This document shows positions 35,515 through 46,860 of a stretch of DNA of 64,000 nt, one piece after another (the stretch's first letter is position 1; the number at the start of each line of letters is the position of its first letter). Source of the DNA: Xanthomonas chitinilytica (GTDB taxonomy: Bacteria; Pseudomonadota; Gammaproteobacteria; Xanthomonadales; Xanthomonadaceae); contig NZ_JAPCHY010000004.1 of the NCBI RefSeq assembly GCF_026107455.2, forward strand, positions 310,001 through 374,000, read 5' to 3'. The notes beneath the pieces are model-generated. The model was not told the DNA's origin and made no database searches. It was given only the letters and a program-made list of their open reading frames with translations. Position numbers and translations under genes: made by a program.

Positions 35515-36243
35515 TCAGTGGCCGTCGCGGCCCTGCACCAGGGTGCCGATGTTCTCGCCGTGAAGGATCTTCAGCAGCTCGCCGGGCTGGCCCATATCGA
35601 ACACGCGCAGCGGCAGGTCGCTGTCGCGCGCCAGGGCGAAGGCGGCGGTGTCCATCACTTCCAGGCCGCGGCTGATGACTTCGTCGTAGGTGAGGGTGTC
35701 GAAGCGGACCGCATCGGCGTGCTTGTTCGGGTCCTTGTCGTAGACGCCGTCGACCTTGGTGGCCTTGAGCAGCAGGTCGGCGCCGATCTCGATGGCGCGC
35801 AGCGCGGCGCCCGAGTCGGTGGTGAAGAACGGGCTGCCGACGCCGGCGGCGAAGATCACCAGCCGGCCCTTCTCCAGGTGGCGGATGGCGCGGCGGCGGA
35901 TGTAGTCCTCGCACACGTCGTTGATCTTGATCGCGCTCATCACCCGGGCCTTGGCGCCGAGCTTTTCCAGCGCGTCCTGCATGGCCAGGGCGTTGATCAC
36001 CGTGGCCAGCATGCCCATCTGGTCGCCGGTGACCCGGTCCATGCCGCCGGCGGCCAGGCCGGCGCCGCGGAAGATGTTGCCGCCGCCGATCACCAGCGCC
36101 ACCTCGGCGCCGGCCTGCTGGGCCTCGATCACTTCACGGGCCAGGCGGTTGATGACCTTGGGGTCGATGCCATAGTCCTCGTCTCCCATCAGCGCCTCCC
36201 CGGAAAGTTTCAGAAGGATGCGGCGATAGGTGAGCTTGGACAT
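35515..36243 (-). CDS. pyrH: Uridylate kinase
   Basis: 242 residues of the amino-acid kinase fold: [22 protein letters not shown] (phosphate loop and GTP region), [71 protein letters not shown]. It makes UDP from UMP and ATP, feeding nucleotide-sugar and lipid A synthesis nearby. The ATG at 36243 matches the family start. Its upstream neighbour is an HDOD-GGDEF gene rather than tsf, 129 bp away, so an internal promoter is possible in that gap. Confidence 0.97.
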   Translation of the reverse strand: MSKLTYRRILLKLSGEALMGDEDYGIDPKVINRLAREVIEAQQAGAEVALVIGGGNIFRGAGLAAGGMDRVTGDQMGMLATVINALAMQDALEKLGAKARVMSAIKINDVCEDYIRRRAIRHLEKGRLVIFAAGVGSPFFTTDSGAALRAIEIGADLLLKATKVDGVYDKDPNKHADAVRFDTLTYDEVISRGLEVMDTAAFALARDSDLPLRVFDMGQPGELLKILHGENIGTLVQGRDGH

Positions 36244-36372
36244 GGCGGCCTCTGGGTGCGTGGAAAACGCGGGAATTCTAGCGGAAGGCGGTGTCGGCGA
36301 GCAGAAAATCTGCTGCATTGCAGCGTCGGCGCCGCGCGTGCCGCAGCCGCGGTTCAGCCTGGCCGGCCCGGT

Positions 36373-37884
36373 TCAGCACTGGGTCGGCTCGCGCTGCGGC
36401 GCGCGCGCGATCACGCGGTTGCGGCCCAGGCTCTTGGAGCGGTACAGCACGTCGTCGGCGGCCTTGAGCAGTTCCTGCACGTCGGCGAAGCGTTCGTAGC
36501 CGCCATGCGCGGCCACGCCGGCGGAGAAGGTCACGTGCAGCCGGTTGCCGTCCACCTCGGCCATCGGCGTGGCGGAAATGGTGGCCAGCAGCCGCCGGAT
36601 CACCTCCAACGCCACCGCCTCGGGGGTGTTGGGGAACAGGACGATGAACTCCTCGCCGCCGAAGCGGGCCACCGTGTCGGTGCCGCGCAGCAGCTCCTGC
36701 AGCTTGCCGGCGAACGCGCGCAGCACCTGGTCGCCGATCAGGTGGCCGTGGATGTCGTTGATCTTCTTGAAGTCGTCCAGGTCGATGAAGGCCACCGACA
36801 GCGGCCAGTCGTGGCGGGTGGCGCGGGAGAACTCCTGCTCCAGCACCGCTTCGAGCTGGCGCCGGTTGAGCACGCCGGTGAGGGCGTCGCGGTGGGCCAG
36901 TTCGGCCAGGCGGTTGGCGCGGGATTCGGATTCGTCCGCGCGCTGGTGCGCCAGCGCGGCATCCTGCTGTTCGCGCAGGTTGCGCAGCGTGGCCAGCTCG
37001 CGGGCATGCTCGATCAGGTCCGTCACCCGTGCCGGGGAGAGGATCTGCACCTCGAACAATGCGCCGATATCGGGCAGAAGTTCGCCGATCTGCGCCAGAA
37101 CCTGGTCGAACTGCGTGCTGTCCAGCTGCAGCCGGGCATGCACCTGCTGCAGCGCCTGCTCGCGGGCGGCGTCGGTGTCGTCGGCCAGCCAGATGTCGGC
37201 CACGCAGCCGGACAGGGCGACGCAGGCCTGGAACGGCTCCTGCGGTGCGGCCGGCGGTTCGCTGGCGGCGATGGCTTCCACCAGGTAGTGCGGCAGGTTC
37301 CACTCGCGGGCCACGGCGGCGCCGGCATCGGCGTGGGTGATTCCCAGGTAGCGCTGCTCCAGTGCCAGCAGGGCGGGGTTGGAGTCGGCCTGCCGCAGCA
37401 GCGAGGGGTAGGCGTCGGGCTGGGCCTGGATCAGCGCCAGGATGCCGATGTCCTGCAGCAGGCCGGCCAGCATCAGTTCCTCGGCCTTGCGCACTCCGCT
37501 GGCCTGGCCCAGCAGGCGTGCGGACAGCGCGGCGAGCACGCTGCGGTGCCAGATCCGGCCGGACATGTCCGCGGCCCGGCCGTCGCCCTGGCCCTGCAGT
37601 CCCTGTGCGATGGAGAAACCCAGCGCCAGCTGCAGCGTCGCGTTCAGGCCGAGCATGGTCAGCGCCTGGCCGAGGTTGTTGATCCGCCTGCGGCTGGCGT
37701 ACAGCGGCGAGTTGGCGATCCGCAGCATGCGCGCGCTCAGGGCCATGTCCATGGCGATCACCTCGGCGGCGGTGGCGAGGTCGGCTTCCGGGTCCTGCGC
37801 CAGCTCGATCACGCGCAGGGCGATGCCGGGGGGCGAAGGGAGGTTGCGGCACAGGGCCAGCGCATTGATCAACTCGGGAGACAT
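36373..37884 (-). CDS. HDOD domain plus GGDEF diguanylate cyclase
   Basis: 503 residues. The N-terminal half is an HDOD domain (LCRNLPSPPGIALRVIELAQDPEADLATAAEVIAMDMAL..RMLRIANSPLYASRRRINNLGQALTMLG). A coiled linker (about residues 310-340) leads to a GGDEF domain with DALTGVLNRRQLEAVLEQEF, FIDLDDFKKINDIHGHLIGDQVL and the active site RFGGEEFIVLFP. The active loop reads GGEEF, which is catalytically competent in known cyclases, and no EAL domain is present, so c-di-GMP synthesis is expected. HDOD may sense or bind a partner. The start at 37884 (MSPELINALAL) is chosen over a GTG at 37929. It lies inside the tsf-pyrH interval of the core translation cluster. Confidence 0.88.
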   Translation of the reverse strand: MSPELINALALCRNLPSPPGIALRVIELAQDPEADLATAAEVIAMDMALSARMLRIANSPLYASRRRINNLGQALTMLGLNATLQLALGFSIAQGLQGQGDGRAADMSGRIWHRSVLAALSARLLGQASGVRKAEELMLAGLLQDIGILALIQAQPDAYPSLLRQADSNPALLALEQRYLGITHADAGAAVAREWNLPHYLVEAIAASEPPAAPQEPFQACVALSGCVADIWLADDTDAAREQALQQVHARLQLDSTQFDQVLAQIGELLPDIGALFEVQILSPARVTDLIEHARELATLRNLREQQDAALAHQRADESESRANRLAELAHRDALTGVLNRRQLEAVLEQEFSRATRHDWPLSVAFIDLDDFKKINDIHGHLIGDQVLRAFAGKLQELLRGTDTVARFGGEEFIVLFPNTPEAVALEVIRRLLATISATPMAEVDGNRLHVTFSAGVAAHGGYERFADVQELLKAADDVLYRSKSLGRNRVIARAPQREPTQC

Positions 37885-38037
37885 GTCTGGGCTGCGGGTG
37901 TAATCCGAGCAAGGATACATCGACGTCACGGATTTGGTTTTCGCCGCTTGCGCATGTTCGTGAAATCGGCTTGTGCGGATGGGCGGGTTCCGCCCTTCTC
38001 CCGTCTCGCGGGAGTGTCCCGTCCCTGCCCGGAGAGC

Positions 38038-38093
38038 TCGCGGCCGACGTCCAGCGTCTTCCTGCCTTTTGGCAGGAGTGACGTCAGTCGCGA
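38038..38093. repeat. Degenerate REP element
   Basis: GGCAGGAGTGACGTCAGTCGCGA (right arm, in two pieces of the family consensus) is preceded by a damaged left arm (CTCGCGGCCGACGTC). It lies between tsf and the HDOD-GGDEF gene, just beyond the tsf terminator. Confidence 0.7.
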
Positions 38094-38126
38094 CAGGGGC
38101 GCCCCGGGGCGGGCGAACCCCAAAAA

Positions 38127-38154
38127 AAGAAGCCGCGGATGTCCGCGGCTTCTT
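38127..38154 (-). terminator. Rho-independent terminator after tsf
   Basis: AAGAAGCCGCGGA at 38127-38139 pairs with TCCGCGGCTTCTT at 38142-38154, loop of two bases. On the minus strand it is followed by a T-run (complement of AAAAAAA at 38122-38128). It ends the rpsB-tsf transcript. Confidence 0.92.
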
Positions 38155-38176
38155 CGTGTCCTGCCGATGGCGAGGA

Positions 38177-39052
38177 TCAGACCTGCATGGCCTTGGCCAC
38201 TTCGGCGGCGTAGTCCTCGACCACCTTCTCGATGCCTTCGCCCACGGCCAGGCGCTGGAAGCCGACCACGTCGGCGCCGGCGGCCTTGACCACCTGCTCG
38301 ACGCTCTGGTTGGTGTCCAGCACGTACGGCTGGCCGTACAGGGTCACTTCGTTGACGATCTTGGCGATCTTGCCGCTGATGATCTTCTCCAGGATGTCGG
38401 CCGGCTTGGCCTTGTCCTTCTCGGACATCTTGGCCAGCTCGATTTCCTTTTCCTTGGCCACGAACTCGGCCGGCACGTCGGCGGCCTTGTTGTGCGGCGG
38501 GTTCATCGCGGCCACGTGCATGGCCAGGCCGCGGGCCAGCTCTTCGTTGCCGCCGGCCAGTTCGACCAGCACGCCGATGCGGCCGCCGTGCACGTAGGCG
38601 GCGACGTTGTTGGTGGTGTCCAGGCGGACCAGGCGACGGATCTGGATGTTCTCGCCGAGCTTGGCGATCGCCGCGGCGCGGGCTTCCTCGACGGTCTCGC
38701 CGGTCGGCAGCTTGGCGGACTTCAGCGCCTCGACGTCGGCGGCGCCGGCGGCCAGGGCGGCCTGGGCGACGGTGTCGGTGAACTTCAGGAAGTTCTCGTC
38801 CTTGGCGACGAAGTCGGTCTCGGAGTTGATCTCGACCAGCACGGCCTTGCCGCCGTCCTGGGCGGCCGCGATGCGGCCTTCGGCGGTCACGCGGTCAGCC
38901 TTCTTGTCGGCCTTGGCCAGGCCCGACTTGCGCAGCCACTCGGCGGCGGCGTCGATGTTGCCGGCGTTCTCGGTCAGCGCCTTCTTGCACTCCATCATGC
39001 CGGCGCCGGTGCGCTCGCGCAGTTCCTTGACCAGGGAAGCAGTGATTTCCAT
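38177..39052 (-). CDS. tsf: Translation elongation factor Ts
   Basis: 291 residues, standard length. It starts [29 protein letters not shown], with the N-terminal domain motif followed by [17 protein letters not shown] (core subdomain) and the Dimer/C-terminal region. It exchanges GDP for GTP on EF-Tu. The gene follows rpsB by 135 bp on the same strand, with several hairpins in the gap, and ends in a strong terminator. That terminator separates it from the HDOD-GGDEF gene and pyrH. Confidence 0.98.
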   Translation of the reverse strand: MEITASLVKELRERTGAGMMECKKALTENAGNIDAAAEWLRKSGLAKADKKADRVTAEGRIAAAQDGGKAVLVEINSETDFVAKDENFLKFTDTVAQAALAAGAADVEALKSAKLPTGETVEEARAAAIAKLGENIQIRRLVRLDTTNNVAAYVHGGRIGVLVELAGGNEELARGLAMHVAAMNPPHNKAADVPAEFVAKEKEIELAKMSEKDKAKPADILEKIISGKIAKIVNEVTLYGQPYVLDTNQSVEQVVKAAGADVVGFQRLAVGEGIEKVVEDYAAEVAKAMQV

Positions 39053-39080
39053 GGAATTACCTCACGAATAGAAAGGGATA

Positions 39081-39178
39081 GGCCGGCAATGGTTGCCGGC
39101 CGTTGTTACGTGGCCCTGTCAGCGGCAGGCGCCCTCGGGGCGCTGGCGCAGGGGAGTGGGCGCGGCAGGCGCGCCCAC
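39081..39178 (-). other. Intercistronic hairpins between rpsB and tsf
   Basis: Two clear stems: GGCCGGCAA/TTGCCGGCC at 39081-39101 (loop 3) and GTGGGCGCG/CGCGCCCAC at 39156-39178 (loop 5). Neither has a T-run. They may act as partial terminators or stabilising structures that set the ratio of S2 to EF-Ts, as described for the E. coli operon. Confidence 0.6.
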
Positions 39179-39187
39179 GAGGCCGGG

Positions 39188-39994
<807 letters not shown>

Positions 39995-40201
39995 TGCAAT
40001 ACTCCTGATGGGGAACCGGCCGCCACGGACAAGGGATGGGCGGTCCGCCGCGAGGCGGGTGGTTCCGGGGTTGGGCTTCCCCGACGCTTCCGTGGCCGAA
40101 CCCCTTGAGGGGCACCCCGGCACGGATATGGGCGGCAGGTGTGGATTCACCGGTGACGTCCGGCGTTGACGGCCTGTACCCGGCAGGGCGGGACAGCAAG
40201 C
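39995..40201 (-). promoter_or_regulatory. rpsB 5' leader, candidate S2 autoregulatory region
   Basis: About 200 bases of transcribed but untranslated sequence lie between the promoter at 40208-40236 and the rpsB ATG. In E. coli and relatives S2 binds a leader of this kind and represses the operon. I did not fold it here; the assignment is by position and by the known behaviour of the operon. I see no gene in this stretch. Confidence 0.5.
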
Positions 40202-40207
40202 CGCGGA

Positions 40208-40236
40208 ATTATAGGGGGCTGGCCTGTCCGGCGCAA
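40208..40236 (-). promoter_or_regulatory. Sigma-70 promoter of rpsB-tsf
   Basis: On the minus strand a perfect -10 (TATAAT, 40213-40208) is preceded by TTGCGC (40236-40231) with a 17-base spacer. Transcription should start near 40201, about 207 bases before the rpsB ATG. It is the best canonical promoter seen in the window. Confidence 0.8.
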
Positions 40237-40313
40237 ATGGCCGGCCTGGAAGCCTTTGCCGGCGGTGGACGCGGCGCGTTCAGGCAGGGGCCTGATGGGT
40301 GATAATGGCCGCC

Positions 40314-41093
40314 ATGAGCGTGAATCTTAAAACCCCGCAGGAAATCGAACTGATGCGCGTGGCCGGCCGCCTGGCCGCCGAGGTGCTCGATGTCGTCGCA
40401 CCGCATGTGAAGCCGGGCGTGACCACCGAGGAACTGGACCGCATCTGCCACGACCACATCATCAACGTGCAGAAGGCCGTCCCGGCCAACGTCGGCTACC
40501 GGGGATTCCCCAAGACGGTGTGCACCTCGGTCAACAACGTCATCTGCCACGGCATCCCCAGCGAGGCCAAGGTGCTGAAGGACGGCGACATCGTCAACAT
40601 CGACGTCACCGTGATCAAGGACGGCTGGCACGGCGATACCAGCCGCATGTACTACGTCGGCACCCCGTCGGTGATGGCCAAGCGCCTGGTCGAGACCACC
40701 TACGAAGCCATGTGGCGCGGCATCCGCGCGGTGAAGCCGGGGGCGACCCTGGGCGACATCGGCCATGCGATCCAGCAGTACGCCGAGGCCGAGCGCTTCT
40801 CGGTGGTGCGCGAGTACTGCGGCCACGGCATCGGCACGGTCTACCACGACGAGCCGCAGGTGCTGCATTACGGGCGCCCGGGGCAGGGACTGGTGCTCAA
40901 GCCGGGCATGACCTTCACCATCGAGCCGATGATCAACGAAGGCACCCGCTATACCCGGGTGCTGCCCGACGGCTGGACCGTGGTCACCAAGGACCGCAAG
41001 CTCTCGGCGCAGTGGGAGCACATGATCGCCGTCACCGAGGACGGCGTGGATGTGCTGACCCTGGCGCCGGGCGAAACGATGCCCCAGGCATGA
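40314..41093 (+). CDS. map: Type I methionine aminopeptidase
   Basis: 259 residues. The N-terminus (MSVNLKTPQEIELMRVAGRLAAEVL) and the metal-binding residues are those of MetAP type I: Asp in VNIDVTVIKDGWHGDTSRMY, His in CGHGIGTVYHDEPQVLHYG, Glu in MTFTIEPMINEG and Glu in AQWEHMIAVTEDG. It removes the initiator Met co-translationally in the cytosol. Starts at 40299 (GTG) and 40305 are also possible; 40314 is chosen by alignment. It overlaps glnD by 4 bp (ATGA) and is divergent from rpsB, the same arrangement as in E. coli. Confidence 0.96.
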   Translation: MSVNLKTPQEIELMRVAGRLAAEVLDVVAPHVKPGVTTEELDRICHDHIINVQKAVPANVGYRGFPKTVCTSVNNVICHGIPSEAKVLKDGDIVNIDVTVIKDGWHGDTSRMYYVGTPSVMAKRLVETTYEAMWRGIRAVKPGATLGDIGHAIQQYAEAERFSVVREYCGHGIGTVYHDEPQVLHYGRPGQGLVLKPGMTFTIEPMINEGTRYTRVLPDGWTVVTKDRKLSAQWEHMIAVTEDGVDVLTLAPGETMPQA

Positions 41094-43728
41094 GCATGCT
41101 GCCGGCGAGCCCGATTCCGGACACGCCGGCCGATTCCGCCGGCGACGGCGACTGGGCCGCGGCCGCGCGCCAGGCGCTGGCGCAGGCCGATGTGCGCCTG
41201 TACCGGCGCTTCGACCAGGGCGACAACATCGAGCGGCTGCTGGCGCTGCGCGCGCGCGCGGCCGACCACCTGATCCGGCTGGCGTGGCAGCGCTGCATCC
41301 CTCCCGGGGCCGGGCTGGCGCTGTTCGCGGTGGGCGGCTACGGCCGCGGCGAACTGTTCCCGCGCTCGGACATCGACCTGCTGGTGCTGGCCGACGGCCC
41401 GGACCTGCAGCAGCACGAGGAACCGCTGTCGCGCCTGTTCGCGCTGCTGTGGCATGCCGGGCTGCCGGCCAGCCACGCGGTGCGTTCGCCGGCGCAGTGC
41501 ACCGAGGCCGCGACCGACCAGAGCGTGCTCACCGCGTTGATCGAGGCCCGCGCGCTGTGCGCCGATGGCGCCGCGCAGAAGGCGCTGGCGCAGGCGATCG
41601 TGCCGGGGCGGATCTGGCCGGCGCGCGACTTCTTCCTGGCCAAGCGCGAGGAGCTGCTGGCACGGCACCGGCGCTTCGGCGACACCGCCGACAACCTGGA
41701 GCCGGACATCAAGGACGGCCCGGGCGGCCTGCGCGATCTCAACACCCTGGGCTGGATGGCGTTGCGCGCGTTCGGCGTGCGCGACCTGGAAGCGCTGGTC
41801 GGGCTGGGCCACCTCGGCATCGACGAGGCCGCGGCGCTGGAGCGCGAACGGCGGCAGCTGGCGCGGCTGCGCTTCGGCCTGCACCTGGTGGCGGGGCGGC
41901 CGGAAGAACGGCTGCGTTTCGACTACCAGAAGACGCTGGCGCAACGGCTGGGCTTCGAGGACGACGCCGAGAGCCTGGCGGTCGAGAAGATGATGCAGGG
42001 CTTCTACCGCAGCGCCGCGGTGGTGCGGCGGATCAGCGACCGCCTGCTGCAGCGCTTCGAGGAGCAGTTCGACGGCGAGGTGGTGCCGGTGCCGCTAGGC
42101 GGCGGGTTCTCGCTGCGGCGCGGCTATCTGGCCGCCGACGACCCGCAGTGGCCGCACGGCGACATGGCGCAGTTGCTGGAACTGTTCGCCTGCTGGGCGG
42201 CGACCGCGGACGTGCGCGGCCTGCATTCGCTGACCGCGCGCGCGGTGGCCGAAATGCTGGACGAGATTCCCGCCTACACGGCGGTGGAGCAGCCGGTGCG
42301 CGACCGCTTCATGGCGCTGATGCGCGGCCCCGGCGGGGTCGACTCGCTGGCGCGCATGGCGCGGCTGGGCGTGCTGGGGCAGTGGATCCCGGCGTTCGCG
42401 CAGGTGTCCGGGCGCATGCAGTTCGACCTGTTCCACGTCTACACCGTCGATCAGCACACGCTGATGGTGCTGCGGAACATCGGCATCTTCGCCGGCGCGC
42501 GCGTCGACGACCGCTTTTCCATCGCCCACGAAGTATGGCCGCGGCTGCGCAAGCCGGAGCTGCTGCTGCTGGCCGGCCTGTTCCACGACATCGCCAAGGG
42601 CCGCGGCGGCGACCATTCCGAACTCGGCGCGGTGGATGCGCGCGCGTTCTGCCAGGCGCACGGGCTGAGCGCGGCCGACACCGATCTGGTGGCGTGGCTG
42701 GTGGAGCAGCACCTGCGCATGTCGGTGACCGCGCAGAAGCAGGACATCGCCGACCCGGAGGTGATCCATGCCTTCGCCAGCCTGGTGGCTACCCGCGAGC
42801 GGCTGGACTACCTGTACCTGCTGACCTGCGCCGACATCGCCGGCACCAGCCCCAAGCTGTGGAACGCGTGGAAGGACCGGCTGCTGGCCGACCTGTACTT
42901 CGCCGCGCGGCGCGCGCTGCGCGAGGGCCTGGAGCATCCGATGCCGGAAGCGGAACGGGTGCAGGAGGCGCGCGACAGCGTGCGCGAACAGCTGCGGGCG
43001 CAGGGCTATGACGACGCCACCATCGACCGCCAGTTCGCGGCGATGCCCGACGAGGGCTTCATGCGCTTCCGTCCGGAGCAGCAGGCCTGGCAGGCGGCGG
43101 CGCTGGTCGAGGTGCAGGCCGGCGACACCCTGGTCAAGGTGCGGCGCATCACTCCCGACGGCGATGCGCTGGAAGTGTTCGTGCATTCGCCCGACCGCGA
43201 CGGCCTGTTCGCCGCGATCGTGATGACGCTGGACCGCAAGGGCTACGGCATCCACCGCGCGCGCGTGCTCGACGGCCCCAACGGCACCATCTTCGACACC
43301 TTCGAGGTGACCCCGGCCGACGCCTTCGCCGACGGCGACACCGCGAAGCTGGAAGCGGCGCTGCGCGAGGCGCTGGCCGGCGACCTGGCGCGGCTGCGCC
43401 CGGCGCGGCGGGTGATGCCGCGGCAGCTGCGGCATTTCCGCTTCGCCCCGCGCATCGAATTCCTGGAAGTGGCCGGGCAGGGCCGCACCCTGCTGAACCT
43501 GGTGGCGCCGGATCGGCCCGGCCTGCTGGCGGATGTGGCGCAGGTGCTGCGCGGCCAGCGGCTGCGGGTGCAGGACGCGCGCATCGCCACCTTCGGCGAG
43601 CGCGCCGAGGACCAGTTCCAGCTCACCGACCAGCACGACAATCCCCTTACCGAAACTTCCCGGCAGGCGCTGCGCGAAGCGCTGTTGATCTGCCTGGAAC
43701 CCGACAGAAAGAACGGAGACCCCCACTG

Positions 43729-43729
<1 letters not shown>
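41090..43729 (+). CDS. glnD: [Protein-PII] uridylyltransferase/uridylyl-removing enzyme GlnD
   Basis: 879 residues, full length. Domains: N-terminal nucleotidyltransferase ([22 protein letters not shown] near residue 80), the linker with the conserved [14 protein letters not shown], the HD hydrolase domain ([22 protein letters not shown] near residue 500), and two C-terminal ACT domains ([21 protein letters not shown] and [20 protein letters not shown]) that sense glutamine. It adds and removes UMP on PII proteins, linking nitrogen status to glutamine synthetase. It starts inside the map stop and its own stop overlaps dapD (TGATG), so map-glnD-dapD are likely one unit. Confidence 0.97.
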
Positions 43730-44775
<1,046 letters not shown>

Positions 44776-44812
44776 CCGGGCACGAACGACTCAAGAGGGG
44801 AGGGGGATTGCG

Positions 44813-46717
44813 ATGAAGACACGTTCCGCACGGGGGCGCCTGCTCGCCCCGCTGCTTGCCGCCGCGCTGACGCTGGTGTCGGCGGCGTCGGCGCAGGACC
44901 TGAGCCGCTACAGCGAGGACGGCCTGCGCGCCGAACTGGCGAGCATCGCCGATGCCGACACCGCGGTGCTGGTGCCGATGCGCGACGGCGTCGGGTTGTC
45001 CACCAACATCTGGCGGCCCAAGGGCGCCACCGGCAAGCTGCCGACGGTGCTGTGGAAGACCCCGTACAACGAGCACAACCTGCGCGGCACCACCGCGCGG
45101 CTGGCGGTCGAGGCGGTGCGCCACGGCTATGCCTTCGCGGTGCAGAACGAGCGTGGCCGCTATTTCAGCCAGGGCGAGTACCAGATCCTCGGTCATCCGC
45201 AGACCGACGGCTACGACGCGCTGAGCTGGATCGCGCAGCAGCCGTGGTCCAACGGCAAGGTCGGCACGCTGGGCTGCTCGTCCTCGGCCGAATGGCAGCT
45301 GGCGCTGGCGGCGATGGACCACCCGGCGCACGCGGCGATGGTGCCGATGGCGGCCGGCGCGGGCATCGGCAAGGTCGGCCCGTTCTGGGAGCAGGGCAAC
45401 TTCTATACCGGCGGCGTGCCGCGCACGCTGTTCGCGGTGTGGATGTACGGCGTGGACAATCCCCTGCGCGCGCAGCTGCCGCAGGACCTGAACGGGCCGC
45501 TGCGCGCGCGCGTGGCCCGGTACAACGACCTGGACGCGAGCAAGCCCAAGGTCGAATGGGCCAGGCACATCTGGCACCTGCCGTACGCCGAGCTGCTGTC
45601 CTCGCTGGACGAGCCGCCGGCGACGTTCGAGTCGATGATCGGGCGCGGCCCGGCCGACCCGTTCTGGGAGCAGGGCGGGCTGTACCGCGATTCGATGGGC
45701 TGGGGCGTGCCGGCGCTGTGGTTCAACAGCTGGTACGACGTCTCGATCGGCCCGAACATGGCGCTGTTCAACCACGCGCGCACGGTGGATTCCGACCGCG
45801 AGGCCAGCGCCAACCAGTACGCGGTGATCGGCCCGAACCCGCATTGCCAGTTCTGGAAGCTGGACAAGGACTACAAGGTCGGCGAGCGCGGCATGGGCGA
45901 TGCGAGCTTCCCGGTGGGCGAGCAGATCTGGGCGTTCTTCGACCGCTGGCTGAAGGGCCAGCCGAAGGCGTTCCCGGCCTCCACCCCGCACGTGCGCTAT
46001 TTCACGATGGGCGCCAACCGCTGGCAGTCCGACGCGCAGTGGCCGCCGAAGGCCGCCAGGCCGGTGCGCATGTACCTGCGCTCGGGTGGCAACGCCAATT
46101 CCGTGTACGGCGATGGCCGCCTGTCGTTCGAGGCGCCGGCAGCCGACGAGCCGAAGGACGCCTACCGCTACGACCCGGCCAACCCGGTGCAGACCATCGG
46201 CGGCGGCGACTGCTGCAACGGCGGCCTGGTGACTGCCGGCGCGTTCGACCAGCGCCAGATCGAGGCCCGGCACGATGTGCTGGTGTACACCAGCGACGCG
46301 CTGGAGGAGCCGCTGGAAGTGTCCGGCTTCGTCGACGCGGTGCTGAAGGTGTCCTCCAGCGCGCGCGATACCGACTTCGCGCTCAAGCTGGTGGACGTGG
46401 CCCCGGACGGCACCGCCTGGATCGTCGGCGACACCATCCTGCGCGCGCGCTACCGCGACGGCTACGCCACGCCGCAGCCGATGCAGCCGGGGCAGGTCTA
46501 CACGCTGAAACCGACCCCGATCACGACCTCGATCCAGTTCGGCAAGGGCCACCGGATCCGGGTCGAGGTGACCAGCTCGAATTTCCCCAAGTTCGCGCGC
46601 AACCTCAACACCGGCGGCCCGAACGAGAGCGAGGCCACGCCGGTGGTGGCCGACAACGCCCTGCATCATTCGGCCGACGCGGCCAGCTACATCGAACTGC
46701 CGGTGGTCGCGCGCTGA
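44813..46717 (+). CDS. CocE/NonD family hydrolase (secreted)
   Basis: 634 residues with a signal peptide (MKTRSARGRLLAPLLAAALTLVSAASAQ). The alpha/beta-hydrolase core starts at VLVPMRDGVGLSTNIWRPKG and has the catalytic serine in GTLGCSSSAEWQLA near residue 156, with the acid and His regions LWFNSWYD and IGPNPHCQF. The C-terminal third is the X-Pro dipeptidyl-peptidase/CocE beta-sandwich (LEVSGFVDAVLKVSS..ITTSIQFGKGHRIRVEVTSSNFPKF). Members hydrolyse peptides, alpha-amino esters, or cocaine-like esters; the substrate here is unknown. A strong purine-rich RBS (GAGGGGAGGGGG) precedes it. It separates dapD from the GH43 and yffB genes. Confidence 0.87.
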   Translation: MKTRSARGRLLAPLLAAALTLVSAASAQDLSRYSEDGLRAELASIADADTAVLVPMRDGVGLSTNIWRPKGATGKLPTVLWKTPYNEHNLRGTTARLAVEAVRHGYAFAVQNERGRYFSQGEYQILGHPQTDGYDALSWIAQQPWSNGKVGTLGCSSSAEWQLALAAMDHPAHAAMVPMAAGAGIGKVGPFWEQGNFYTGGVPRTLFAVWMYGVDNPLRAQLPQDLNGPLRARVARYNDLDASKPKVEWARHIWHLPYAELLSSLDEPPATFESMIGRGPADPFWEQGGLYRDSMGWGVPALWFNSWYDVSIGPNMALFNHARTVDSDREASANQYAVIGPNPHCQFWKLDKDYKVGERGMGDASFPVGEQIWAFFDRWLKGQPKAFPASTPHVRYFTMGANRWQSDAQWPPKAARPVRMYLRSGGNANSVYGDGRLSFEAPAADEPKDAYRYDPANPVQTIGGGDCCNGGLVTAGAFDQRQIEARHDVLVYTSDALEEPLEVSGFVDAVLKVSSSARDTDFALKLVDVAPDGTAWIVGDTILRARYRDGYATPQPMQPGQVYTLKPTPITTSIQFGKGHRIRVEVTSSNFPKFARNLNTGGPNESEATPVVADNALHHSADAASYIELPVVAR

Positions 46718-46727
46718 TCGCGCCCGG

Positions 46728-46749
46728 TGCCGGCCTTCGCGGGCCGGCA
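46728..46749 (+). terminator. Hairpin after the CocE-type hydrolase gene
   Basis: TGCCGGCC at 46728-46735 pairs with GGCCGGCA at 46742-46749, loop TTCGCG. There is no T-run, so termination is uncertain; it lies 11 bases after the stop. Confidence 0.45.
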
Positions 46750-46814
46750 TCTTGCCGGGCAGCCCTGGCTCCGTCCGCTTCCATCCCCGTGACGGCAGCC
46801 GCCTGCGCCCCGGT

Positions 46815-46828
46815 TTGAATCGATTTAA
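46815..46828 (+). promoter_or_regulatory. Imperfect palindrome upstream of the GH43 gene, candidate operator
   Basis: TTGAATCGATTTAA differs by one base from the palindrome TTGAATCGATTCAA and is an AT-rich island in GC-rich DNA, 32 bases before the start codon. LacI/GalR-type regulators bind sites of this size near sugar-hydrolase genes, but no such regulator is adjacent. Confidence 0.35.
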
Positions 46829-46860
46829 GATCGTTCCCGGAACCCGGATGGGGAGCGACG

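Noticed and set aside
34465-38289. A 1274-codon open frame on the plus strand across uppS, frr, pyrH and the GGDEF gene
   Set aside because: It runs antisense through several well-identified genes and their gaps; a codon-bias artefact.
39995-40150. N-terminal extension of S2 to a start at 40150
   Set aside because: The S2 family starts at [10 protein letters not shown], with AGGAG directly before 39994; the extension lies in the leader.
46728-46749. Riboswitch or attenuator before the GH43 gene
   Set aside because: Only a short GC hairpin without T-run and an AT palindrome are present; no alternative pairing found.
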